DNA from: Akkermansiaceae bacterium | GTDB lineage: Bacteria; Verrucomicrobiota; Verrucomicrobiia; Verrucomicrobiales; Akkermansiaceae | DNA length: 6,277 nt | Direction: 5' to 3' | Assembly (NCBI GenBank): GCA_028293225.1 | Contig: JAQGPE010000602.1 | Location: 1-6,277 of the forward strand | Part shown: piece after piece, positions 1-5,805 of the stretch | Layout of the letters: every line of letters begins with the position of its first letter | Numbering within the stretch: the first letter of the stretch is position 1 | Translations under genes and position numbers: made by a program | Notes under the pieces: generated by a model | Seen by the model: the letters and a program-made list of their open reading frames with translations, nothing else | Told to the model about the DNA's origin: nothing | Database searches by the model: none

Positions 1-1
1 G

Positions 2-466
2 GGCTCGACCAACGGGATCAAACTGGAAGGCAAAAAGGCCGAGATTATCCCGCTTCGCCACGGGCTTTCCGTGAAAGTCGGCGATATTTCCTTCGATTTC
101 ACCCTCTCCGACGACGAACGCGCCGCCCTGCACCGGGAGAAGCCTCTGGAGCAGTCGCCCATCATCAAGGAAGACGAGTTGGAAGCCAGCGAAGCCGATG
201 GCGCCGGTCCGCGCAAGGCCGCCGCGGCCGTCCGCGTCCCGACCGAGGTGATCTACCAGAATGGCACCAGCCCGTTCGTGACCTTTCTGATGACGGTGCT
301 GTTCCTCGCCTTGGCAGGCACGGCATTTTTCGTCGGCCTGTCGCTTCGTTACTCGAAGGACAAGGGCGGCGCCTCGCTGCTGAAAGCCTACAAGGACGCC
401 AACGCAGCCCCGGCGGCGGTCGAGGCTCCGGCTGCTCCGGAAGCGGAGGCCAAGAAACCGGAGTAA
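2..466 (+). CDS. FHA-domain protein with C-terminal membrane anchor (5' truncated)
   Basis: The reading frame is open from base 2 and ends at TAA 464-466, giving 154 residues with the start outside the window. The first residues, GSTNG followed by a hydrophobic/charged strand and then LRHGLSVKVGDISFDFTL, match the end of a forkhead-associated (FHA) domain: the conserved S-x-N-G loop, then the 'L..G..v.vGd..f.f' strands. FHA domains bind phosphothreonine peptides, often in Ser/Thr-kinase signalling. An acidic linker follows, then one transmembrane helix at about in-window residues 92-114 (from PFVTFLMTV to FFVGLSL). A positively charged RYSKDK flank and a short Ala/Pro/Glu/Lys tail end the protein. 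The positive flank after the helix suggests the tail could be cytoplasmic, but topology is uncertain. A GTG at 71 could be read as a start, but it lies inside the FHA fold, so I treat the gene as entering from the left. The kinase partner is unknown. The nearest gene downstream is hemW, 76 bases away. Confidence 0.82.
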   Translation, partial: GSTNGIKLEGKKAEIIPLRHGLSVKVGDISFDFTLSDDERAALHREKPLEQSPIIKEDELEASEADGAGPRKAAAAVRVPTEVIYQNGTSPFVTFLMTVLFLALAGTAFFVGLSLRYSKDKGGASLLKAYKDANAAPAAVEAPAAPEAEAKKPE

Positions 467-542
467 GCCCGCCGCGGAAAAACCCGGAAAGGACTGGCGT
501 CGTGCCTGTCGTGGGTTAGTGCTGCTGCGGCCGCGCTGATTG

Positions 543-1628
543 ATGCTTCTCTACGTCCATATCCCCTTCTGCCACCGGGTCTGCCCCTACTGCTCGTTCT
601 ACAAACACACCCCTGGCGACACGCCGATCGGTGCCTTTGTCACCGCGGTGGTCAAGGAAGCCGGCGTGCGTCTGGGACAGCTGGGCGAGAAACCGCGGAC
701 GCTGTATCTGGGCGGCGGAACTCCCTCCATGCTGTCGCCGACCCACCTGCGGCGCCTGTTCGAGGGTCTGAACGAGCAGCTCGATCTCTCCTCCCTGGAA
801 GAGGTCACCATGGAGGCCAACCCCGCGACCTTCGATCTGGAAAAGGCCCGCCTCTTCACCGAACTCGGGGTCCGGCGCATCTCGCTCGGCATCCAGTCCT
901 TCACCCCCCATGTGCTGAAGACCCTCGGCCGTGAACACTCGGCGGAGGAGGCCGCCGCCGCCGTAGAGATCCTTCGCGAGGCCGGTATGCCGGGGGTGAA
1001 CATCGATCTGATGTTCGCGATTCCAGGGCAGTCCGAAGCCGACTGGCGGCAGACGCTGGAGACCACGATCGCCCTGAAACCCGATCACGTATCGGCTTAC
1101 AATCTCACCTACGAGGAGGACACCGCCTTCTTCGAATCGCTGCGCCGCGGCGAGGTCCGCGAAAGCGAGGACACCAACGCCAACCATTTCCTGCTCGCCG
1201 ACGAAATGCTGCGCGGCGCCGGTTTCGACCACTACGAGACCTCGAACTATGCCCGGCCGGGCCACCGCTCATCCCACAACCGCGGCTACTGGCGCGGGGA
1301 GGACTACGTCGGCCTCGGCCCCTCCGCCGTCTCCACCCTGGACGGTGCGCGGACCCGGAACGTCCCGGACACCGCCGAATATGTGCGGATGATCTCATCC
1401 ATCGGCAACGCCACGGTGGAAAGTGAACAGCTCGATGCCGGCCAGCGCCGACTGGAGCGGATCGCGCTGATGCTGCGCACGGACGAGGGCATCCCGCTCG
1501 CTCTCCTGGAGGGCCCGCCGCCCGCAACGCTGCTTGACCACGGGCTGGCGGAAATTCATGGAGACCGCCTGATCCTGACCCGCGCGGGAATCCCGCTGGT
1601 CGACCCGATCGCCGCGGAACTCGCCTGA
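543..1628 (+). CDS. hemW: HemW, radical SAM heme chaperone (coproporphyrinogen oxidase-like)
   Basis: This is a 361-residue radical-SAM protein of the HemN/HemW family. The N-terminal YVHIPFC segment contains the cluster motif C10-x3-C14-x2-C17, whose spacing (CxxxCxxC) is that of HemW, not of HemN (CxxxCxC). GGGTPS at 57-62 is the SAM-binding glycine motif and EANP is at 91-94. HNRGYW at 245-250 matches the HNxxYW motif linked to heme binding in HemW. Family knowledge: HemW carries an Fe4S4 cluster, binds heme and delivers it to target proteins such as respiratory enzymes, and does not make protoporphyrinogen. Many databases still name it oxygen-independent coproporphyrinogen III oxidase. 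The length and C-terminal winged-helix-like region are normal. An in-frame TGA (537-539) lies just upstream, so the start must be TTG 540 or ATG 543. I chose ATG 543. No Shine-Dalgarno sequence is visible before it. The next gene starts 12 bases after the stop. Confidence 0.93.
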   Translation: MLLYVHIPFCHRVCPYCSFYKHTPGDTPIGAFVTAVVKEAGVRLGQLGEKPRTLYLGGGTPSMLSPTHLRRLFEGLNEQLDLSSLEEVTMEANPATFDLEKARLFTELGVRRISLGIQSFTPHVLKTLGREHSAEEAAAAVEILREAGMPGVNIDLMFAIPGQSEADWRQTLETTIALKPDHVSAYNLTYEEDTAFFESLRRGEVRESEDTNANHFLLADEMLRGAGFDHYETSNYARPGHRSSHNRGYWRGEDYVGLGPSAVSTLDGARTRNVPDTAEYVRMISSIGNATVESEQLDAGQRRLERIALMLRTDEGIPLALLEGPPPATLLDHGLAEIHGDRLILTRAGIPLVDPIAAELA

Positions 1629-1640
1629 CCCACCATCGCC

Positions 1641-1973
1641 ATGGCCTTCTCATCCCTACCGGTCATCTTCGTCCTCGCCTTCGCCGCTTCGTTCGCCTTT
1701 GGCCGGGAGACCCGCAAGCGCGGCTACGAATCGGCCAAGGCCGCTCGTTTTCCGGTCATGCTCGGCTTCGGAATCATGCTGGTGAACCTCCTGGCCGTCC
1801 TGCTGTGGATGAGAATCTTCGGTGACTCCGGCGACCGCGCCCAGCTCGGCGAAATGGTCTGCATCGTGACCGACATCTTCTTCACCGCGCTCTTCGTGGC
1901 ATGGATTTCCAAGAACTGGAAGGCGATCCGCACCCTGCCCGACCGGGCGCGATCCACCGGGGCAAGCCGCTGA
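1641..1973 (+). CDS. Small three-helix membrane protein of unknown function
   Basis: This 110-residue protein starts at ATG 1641, 12 bases after the hemW stop, so co-transcription with hemW is likely. I do not recognise the family. Three hydrophobic stretches are evident: about residues 5-20 (rich in V, F, A and L), 39-59 (VMLGFGIMLVNLLAVLLWM) and 71-89 (MVCIVTDIFFTALFVAWIS). The first loop is strongly basic (RETRKRGYESAKAAR) and the C-terminus is basic too (KNWKAIR...DRARSTGASR). By the positive-inside rule these two ends would be cytoplasmic, which puts the N-terminus outside with three passes, and the acidic loop GDSGDRAQLGE outside. GC-rich third codon positions support real coding. No catalytic motif or conserved polar residue inside the membrane is obvious. 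It could be a small accessory to membrane or heme-related functions, but that rests only on position. No Shine-Dalgarno sequence is visible before the start. Confidence 0.75.
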   Translation: MAFSSLPVIFVLAFAASFAFGRETRKRGYESAKAARFPVMLGFGIMLVNLLAVLLWMRIFGDSGDRAQLGEMVCIVTDIFFTALFVAWISKNWKAIRTLPDRARSTGASR

Positions 1974-2035
1974 AAATTGCGGACGCACCGACTTCGAGCT
2001 TCTCAGGTCCGGAGCGGCAGCGCTCACTCAGCGCC

Positions 2036-3076
2036 GTGCCCGAGCTTTACGATTTCGCCCGCAGTCTGCTGTTCAAGCTCGATGCCGAGGAGGCGCATCA
2101 CCTGAGCCTGCAGAGCCTGCGTCTCGGCGAAAAGTCCGGCCTGCTGAAGTTCGCGTTCCCGGAGGAGGACGCCATTTCCCTGCCGGTCGAAGTCATGGGA
2201 CTGAAGTTTCCGAACCGGGTCGGTCTGGCCGCGGGCCTCGACAAGGAAGGCAACACCATCGACGCGCTCGGACGGCTCGGTTTCGGCTTTGTCGAGATCG
2301 GAACCATCACTCCCCGTCCCCAGGCCGGCAACCCGAAGCCACGGTTGTTTCGTCTTGTCGAGCACGAAGCCATCATCAACCGCATGGGTTTCAACAACCC
2401 GGGGATCGCCGCGGGTGTCGCCAATGTCCGGCTTTCCAAATCCTTTCAGGGCGTGGTCGGCTTCAACATCGGCAAGAACAAGGATACGCCGAACGAGAAC
2501 GCCGCCGATGACTACCTGACCTGCCTGCGGGAGGCGTATCCGGTCGCCGACTACATCGTGGTCAATCTTTCCTCCCCCAACACCCCCGGCCTGCGGGATC
2601 TGCAAGGCGAGGAAGCCTCGGCCAAGCTCCTGGAGCAGCTGAAAAAGGAGCAGGAGCGCCTGGCCAAGGAGCACGGCAAGACCGTCCCGCTGCTGTTCAA
2701 GATCGCCCCTGACCTGAAGCCTCTGCACGTCAGGGGCCTGGCGCGGGTTTTCCTGGAGGGCGGGCTCGACGGCCTGATCGCCACGAATACCACCCTCGAC
2801 CGCGCCCCGGTGGCCGGGCATCCACGCGCCAATGAGGCGGGCGGACTCTCCGGACGGCCTCTGACGGCCCGCAGCACCGGTATTATCCGCGCTTTTGCGG
2901 GTGAATTCGGCGGCCGGATCCCGATCATCGGAGTCGGAGGCATCAGCAGCGCCGCCGATGCGGTGGAGAAAATCGAGGCTGGGGCCTCCTTGGTGCAAAT
3001 CTACTCCGCCTTCATTTTTCAAGGCCCCAGACTGGTTCGGGAGTGTGTCCGGGCCTTGGAAGGGATCGTTTCCTGA
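2036..3076 (+). CDS. pyrD: PyrD, dihydroorotate dehydrogenase (quinone), class 2
   Basis: This enzyme oxidises dihydroorotate to orotate in pyrimidine synthesis and passes electrons through FMN to membrane quinone. From GTG 2036 it has 346 residues, close to the 336 of E. coli PyrD. The N-terminus YDFARSLLFKLDAEEAHHL is the short amphipathic segment that class 2 enzymes use to reach quinone. GLAAGLDKEGN (64-73) holds the FMN-contacting lysine K70. The stretch from IGTITPRPQ to NRMGFNN (88-121) is a class signature. VNLSSPNTPGLR (176-187) holds the catalytic serine, S180 by alignment with E. coli S175. GVGGISSAADAVEKIEAGA (299-317) is the FMN-phosphate site. An ATG at 1901 is in frame but would overlap the previous gene by 73 bases and add 45 residues without family likeness, so GTG 2036 is preferred. 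No good Shine-Dalgarno sequence is near it; a GGAG at 2011-2014 is too far and lies in a small hairpin (GAGCG 2012-2016 / CGCTC 2021-2025). The start is therefore moderately certain, the function very certain. Confidence 0.95.
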   Translation: MPELYDFARSLLFKLDAEEAHHLSLQSLRLGEKSGLLKFAFPEEDAISLPVEVMGLKFPNRVGLAAGLDKEGNTIDALGRLGFGFVEIGTITPRPQAGNPKPRLFRLVEHEAIINRMGFNNPGIAAGVANVRLSKSFQGVVGFNIGKNKDTPNENAADDYLTCLREAYPVADYIVVNLSSPNTPGLRDLQGEEASAKLLEQLKKEQERLAKEHGKTVPLLFKIAPDLKPLHVRGLARVFLEGGLDGLIATNTTLDRAPVAGHPRANEAGGLSGRPLTARSTGIIRAFAGEFGGRIPIIGVGGISSAADAVEKIEAGASLVQIYSAFIFQGPRLVRECVRALEGIVS

Positions 3077-3452
3077 GCAAGGGTGTCATGATGAGTCAAG
3101 TCGTGTCTTGCCAAATGCAACGGTTCCCTTAAGCTCCCGCCCGACAGGCAGAACCGGATGCACCGGCTGCCCGCCGCCGGCCAAACGCAGATTTTGGCAG
3201 CAGCGCTCCGCTCGTGCGGGCCGCGATCGGATTCCGGCGGACGCGGATACGCGGAGAAGCCTGTTGAACCGGGCCCGCGCGCGACCGCCGACCCCAGACC
3301 TCCGGAGTCTCTCCTGTCCCGCTTGTATGCGAGGAGAGCTCCCCGGCACCAAAAAGCCGGTGGACTGGATCGGGCGCAAACATGCAGCCCCGCCCCATAC
3401 GGGCGGCCACCTACTGTCGCTAGCAGGAGCCCGACCTAACCGAACGCAACAC
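3077..3452 (+). promoter_or_regulatory. Long structured leader / intergenic region before the RRM gene
   Basis: These 376 bases between pyrD and the RRM gene hold no convincing gene. Several inverted repeats can fold as RNA on the plus strand: CGGTTC 3121-3126 with GAACCG 3151-3156; GCCAAA 3180-3185 with TTTGGC 3193-3198; CCGC 3208-3211 with GCGG 3216-3219; CCGCG 3221-3225 with CGCGG 3242-3246. The strongest is GGAG-t-CTCTCCT 3304-3315 with AGGAGAGCTCC 3332-3342, 11 pairs and one bulged T. It is followed at once by CCGGC 3343-3347 with GCCGG 3356-3360, and then CCGCCC 3390-3395 with GGGCGG 3401-3406. TCGGGC 3370-3375 can also close against GCCCGA 3429-3434. No oligo-T run follows any of these, so none is an obvious terminator for pyrD. 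The promoter of the RRM gene probably lies here, but no clear -35/-10 pair was found. A cis-acting leader RNA is an inference. High GC alone produces some hairpins by chance. Confidence 0.45.
3304..3342 (+). repeat. Strong hairpin in the RRM-gene leader
   Basis: The arms GGAG-t-CTCTCCT (3304-3315) and AGGAGAG-CTCC (3332-3342) form 11 base pairs with one bulged T at 3308. The 16-base loop can add three more pairs, CGC 3320-3322 with GCG 3329-3331. It is the longest perfect pairing in the leader and ends about 110 bases before the start codon. Its 5' arm includes CTCCTG (3311-3316), which is also complementary to CAGGAG (3424-3429) near the gene. No T-run follows, so it is not an intrinsic terminator. 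Confidence 0.6.
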
Positions 3453-4451
3453 ATGTCCAACGCCACACCCGATACGCGAGGCGCAGGCGGAGAACGCCGC
3501 AGACGGCGCTCCCGCGGAGGCAAGGGCCGGAATCGCAATCGCCAGGACGCCCAAGGAGGCGAACAGCGCGAGCAACGCGAACCCCGCCAGCACCACGGCC
3601 ACCAGCACGGCAATGCCCAATCCCGGCAGGAAAGACAGGACCGCGGCCCACGCCCGTCCACTTACCGCCAGGAACCCGTCAAATTGACGCTCTGGCAGAA
3701 GATCCTCAAGGCCATCGGCCTTTACAAGGAGCCTGTCCGCCCACCCCGCCCCGAAAGAGAGGAGCGCAAGCCGCGCCTCAACATCGAGGAAGCCCCGGCC
3801 GCCGTGAAGTCCAACGTTCGCAACGCCCGTCAGAATCCTGACCGGCAGATCGGCGAACGCGCGGAAAACGACCGCCGCCGCCAGGAACGCCCAGCCCCCC
3901 CGGAAGGTGGCGCTCCTTCCCGCCGCACCCAGGAGAAGACCGAAGTCGGCTCCCCACGCATCTACCTCGGCAACCTGTCCTACGACGCCTCCGAAGAAGA
4001 CCTCAAGGATCTCTTCAAGGGCATCGGCACGGTCCGCCGCGTCGAGGTCGTTTACAACCGTCGCACGCACAAGTCGAAGGGCTACGGCTTTGTCGACATG
4101 CTGAACATGGAAGAAGCCAAGCGCTCCGTCGAAGTACTGCACGACCAGTTCTTCATGGGCCGCAAGCTCGTCGTCAGCGGCGCCAAGACCAAGGAGTACG
4201 AAGAAGGCCAGCGCGAAGACGAGCAGGAAGCTGCCGAAGCGCGTGAAGCCCGCAAGGCCACTCAAGCCGCCCAGGCTGCAGCCGCTCCGGTTGCCGCAGC
4301 TCCGGAAGCTGAAGCGACTCCCGCCCCGGACGCACCGGTGGCCGAGGTCGCCGCCGAGCACGAAGCTCCGGCCGCGATCGTCACTGAAGAGCCAGCTCCC
4401 CAGCTGATCTTCGAAGAGCCGGAAGCTCCTCATCAGCCGCATCAGCACTGA
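3453..4451 (+). CDS. RRM-domain RNA-binding protein with basic N-tail and acidic C-tail
   Basis: This 332-residue protein has a single RNA recognition motif at about residues 168-245. RNP2 is IYLGNL (170-175) and RNP1 is KGYGFVDM (209-216), with aromatic residues Y171, Y211 and F213 in the usual RNA-stacking positions. The N-terminal 160 residues are low-complexity and very basic (Arg, Gln, Asn, His and Gly rich, starting ERRRRRSRGGKGRNRNR). They include a short conserved-looking island, KLTLWQKILKAIGLYKEP (77-94), that may form an amphipathic helix. The C-terminal 85 residues are acidic and Ala/Pro/Glu rich, ending HQPHQH. Bacterial RRM proteins bind RNA and are known in cyanobacteria and other phyla, where some respond to cold; the target here is unknown. 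Codons favour GAA, CTC and GCC/GCT, unlike miaA next door, which suggests high expression. The start ATG 3453 was chosen because the upstream in-frame sequence (open from 2895) has no family likeness. CAGGAG 3424-3429 is 23 bases upstream, too far for a normal ribosome binding site. Confidence 0.9.
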   Translation: MSNATPDTRGAGGERRRRRSRGGKGRNRNRQDAQGGEQREQREPRQHHGHQHGNAQSRQERQDRGPRPSTYRQEPVKLTLWQKILKAIGLYKEPVRPPRPEREERKPRLNIEEAPAAVKSNVRNARQNPDRQIGERAENDRRRQERPAPPEGGAPSRRTQEKTEVGSPRIYLGNLSYDASEEDLKDLFKGIGTVRRVEVVYNRRTHKSKGYGFVDMLNMEEAKRSVEVLHDQFFMGRKLVVSGAKTKEYEEGQREDEQEAAEAREARKATQAAQAAAAPVAAAPEAEATPAPDAPVAEVAAEHEAPAAIVTEEPAPQLIFEEPEAPHQPHQH

Positions 4452-4476
4452 GCCACTCGCTCTGATATTCATTTCC

Positions 4477-4512
4477 CGCCCCGGCCGGTTTTCCACCAGC
4501 CGGGGCGTTTTT
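4477..4512 (+). terminator. Intrinsic terminator after the RRM gene
   Basis: A perfect 9-bp stem, CGCCCCGGC (4477-4485) with GCCGGGGCG (4499-4507), has a 13-base loop that can form three inner pairs (GGT 4487-4489 with ACC 4495-4497). It is followed directly by TTTTT (4508-4512). It begins 26 bases after the RRM stop codon. This is the classical form of a Rho-independent terminator. It ends only 21 bases before the miaA Shine-Dalgarno sequence. Confidence 0.9.
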
Positions 4513-4533
4513 GTCTCTGGCCCTCCCGCGCTC

Positions 4534-4539
4534 AGGAGG
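4534..4539 (+). promoter_or_regulatory. Ribosome binding site AGGAGG of miaA
   Basis: AGGAGG is a full Shine-Dalgarno match and the best one in the window. It is followed by CATG and the ATG at 4544 (4-base gap); the ATG at 4541 would leave only one base. It therefore favours 4544 as the miaA start and argues against the in-frame TTG at 4511, which lies inside the terminator T-run and upstream of this site, and against the ATG at 4562, which is 22 bases away. Confidence 0.75.
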
Positions 4540-4543
4540 CATG

Positions 4544-5428
4544 ATGCGGGCCCGCCTGCCGATGCTCCCGCCTTCGCCCGAATCCCTCTATTTCATCTGC
4601 GGTCCGACGGCGGCGGGTAAGTCGGCGCTGGCACTGGAGATGGCGCGGCGGCTGGATGGCGAGATCGTCAATGCCGACGCCTTCCAGCTCTATCGCGGGC
4701 TGGAGATGTTGAGCGCGGCGCCTTCCAGGCAGGACCGGGCGCTGATCCCGCACCACCTCTACAGCGTCCTTTCTCCGGCCGAGGGCATCGACGCGATGGG
4801 CTACCTGCGGCTGGTGACGCCGGTGGTCGAAGAGCTGGCCTCGCGCGGCAAGGTCGCGATCATCACCGGCGGCTCGGGCCTTTACCTGAAGTTCCTTTCG
4901 CATGGTCCCTCTCCCCTGCCCCCTGGCGAGCCGTCCTTGCGCGCGGAGTTGGAGGCATTGCCTCTGGAGGACCTCGTGGCCCGGTTGAACGAACTCGACC
5001 CGGTCGAGGCGGCACGCACCGATCTGCGTAACCGGCGCTATGTCTCGCGCGCCCTGGAGGTCTGCCTGATCAGTGGCGGACGCTGCTCGGACCTGCGCGA
5101 CAACTGGGAGCAGGCCGCCGCCGGGCGCGAAGCCCGCCTGCGCGGCACCTTCATTTCCCGCGGTCGCGAGGACCTGCATCACCGGATCGGGCTGCGGACC
5201 GAAGCGATGCTGGAGGGCGGCGCCATCGAGGAGATCGCGGCTCTGGGCGAGGTCGCGCCGACGGTCGAGAAGGCCATCGGCCTGCGAGAGATCCGCAGCC
5301 TGCTGGTCGGCGAGATCGACCGGCCGCAATGTGCCGAACTGATCAAGGCCGCGACCCGGCAATATGCCAAGCGCCAGGAGACCTGGTTCAAGCGCGAGAC
5401 CTGGCTAAGCTCCGTCGCGGCGGGCTGA
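4544..5428 (+). CDS. miaA: MiaA, tRNA dimethylallyltransferase
   Basis: MiaA transfers a dimethylallyl group from dimethylallyl diphosphate to N6 of adenine 37 in tRNAs that read codons starting with U, which improves reading-frame fidelity. From ATG 4544 it has 294 residues; E. coli MiaA has 316. Visible motifs are the P-loop GPTAAGKS (20-27), NADAFQLYRGLE (43-54) with D45 at the position of the family general base, IPHHLYSVLSP (68-78), ITGGSGLYLKFL (107-118) and TRQYAKRQETWFKR (271-284) near the end. The usual D-S-x-Q is here D-A-F-Q, and the usual GTAKP after it reads LSAAP, so the commonly conserved Lys is missing. The rest of the family pattern is intact, so I expect an active enzyme. 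It lies 31 bases beyond a strong terminator and no separate promoter was recognised. Its TGA directly abuts the stop codon of the convergent gene at 5429. Codons are rich in GAG, GCG and CTG. Confidence 0.93.
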   Translation: MRARLPMLPPSPESLYFICGPTAAGKSALALEMARRLDGEIVNADAFQLYRGLEMLSAAPSRQDRALIPHHLYSVLSPAEGIDAMGYLRLVTPVVEELASRGKVAIITGGSGLYLKFLSHGPSPLPPGEPSLRAELEALPLEDLVARLNELDPVEAARTDLRNRRYVSRALEVCLISGGRCSDLRDNWEQAAAGREARLRGTFISRGREDLHHRIGLRTEAMLEGGAIEEIAALGEVAPTVEKAIGLREIRSLLVGEIDRPQCAELIKAATRQYAKRQETWFKRETWLSSVAAG

Positions 5429-5713
5429 TCAGGGCACCACCGAGTCGACCGAAGCCACCGGCACCGGCACGAAGCAGACCTGGGCCACGACCTTTGAGCG
5501 GGCACCCGGCAGAGCGCTCATGAGGCGTACTGTCAGCCGCTGCGGCTCGCGGCCGACCTGGCAGGCATTGTATTTGATCTTCTGGTCGAAAAGCGGCCGG
5601 CGCGACAGTTCGGTCAGCAGCGCAAACCGCTCGACGATGGCCTGATCCGGCGCCTGGGCCAGAGCGGCGAAGTCGATGATCTCGGCGTTGACCTGGGGGA
5701 TGCTGCGTCTCAT
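5429..5713 (-). CDS. Unrecognised small protein (94 residues)
   Basis: I do not recognise this protein. It reads on the minus strand from ATG (5713-5711) to TGA (5431-5429). Codon use on this strand is strongly GC3-biased and amino acid composition is balanced, which supports a real gene and not a shadow. The first half is predicted mostly helical (VNAEIIDFAALAQAPDQAIVERFALLTELS). The middle holds a basic, polar stretch (RRPLFDQKIKYNACQVG) and the second half is rich in short beta-like segments (QRLTVRLMSALPG, KVVAQVCFVPVPVASV). There is no signal peptide, transmembrane helix or known metal site; the two cysteines (C51 and C80) are far apart. It is convergent with miaA with no bases between the stop codons, and divergent from the TonB receptor gene, sharing the 169-base region 5714-5882. 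No Shine-Dalgarno sequence is visible upstream of the start. It could be a small regulator or partner protein, but nothing in the sequence proves it. Confidence 0.7.
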   Translation of the reverse strand: MRRSIPQVNAEIIDFAALAQAPDQAIVERFALLTELSRRPLFDQKIKYNACQVGREPQRLTVRLMSALPGARSKVVAQVCFVPVPVASVDSVVP

Positions 5714-5805
5714 GGGCTTGAAGGGAGCTTAGCGGAGCGAGGATGCCGGGGTCGAGCGATTCGTGCCTGGCACCGGCTCGTGACCGAAATGGGGTCATCC
5801 CTGGC

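Noticed and set aside
516..1265. Minus-strand open frame of 249 residues opposite hemW
   Set aside because: The plus strand holds all HemW motifs; the reverse product is a shadow without domain features.
1901..2035. Longer PyrD starting at ATG 1901
   Set aside because: It overlaps the membrane-protein gene and adds 45 residues before the typical class 2 N-terminus; GTG 2036 gives normal family length.
2024..3022. Minus-strand open frame of 332 residues opposite pyrD
   Set aside because: The plus-strand gene is unmistakable PyrD; the reverse translation has no recognisable family and arises from GC-rich third positions.
3345..3436. Weak likeness to a cobalamin riboswitch (AAAAAGCCGGTGGA, then CAGCCCCGCCCC, then AGCAGGAGCCCGACC)
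   Set aside because: The B12-box consensus is matched at only about 10 of 16 positions, the GGGAA element is missing, and the gene behind it is an RRM protein, not a B12-related gene. GC-rich sequence easily gives such partial matches. An Infernal search against the Rfam cobalamin model would settle it.
2895..3452. N-terminal extension of the RRM protein back to 2895
   Set aside because: It would overlap pyrD by 182 bases and add residues of no family likeness. The ATG at 3453 begins a sensible low-complexity N-tail.
3420..4496. Minus-strand open frame of 358 residues opposite the RRM gene
   Set aside because: It is a mirror of a GC-rich real gene. Its translation is repetitive Gly/Leu/Ala/Arg without domain features, and the plus strand has clear RNP1 and RNP2 motifs.
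5781..5797. Inverted repeat TGACC-N7-GGTCA in the divergent region
   Set aside because: Five pairs with a 7-base spacer is close to what chance gives in this composition, and no second copy was found, so it is not listed as an operator.
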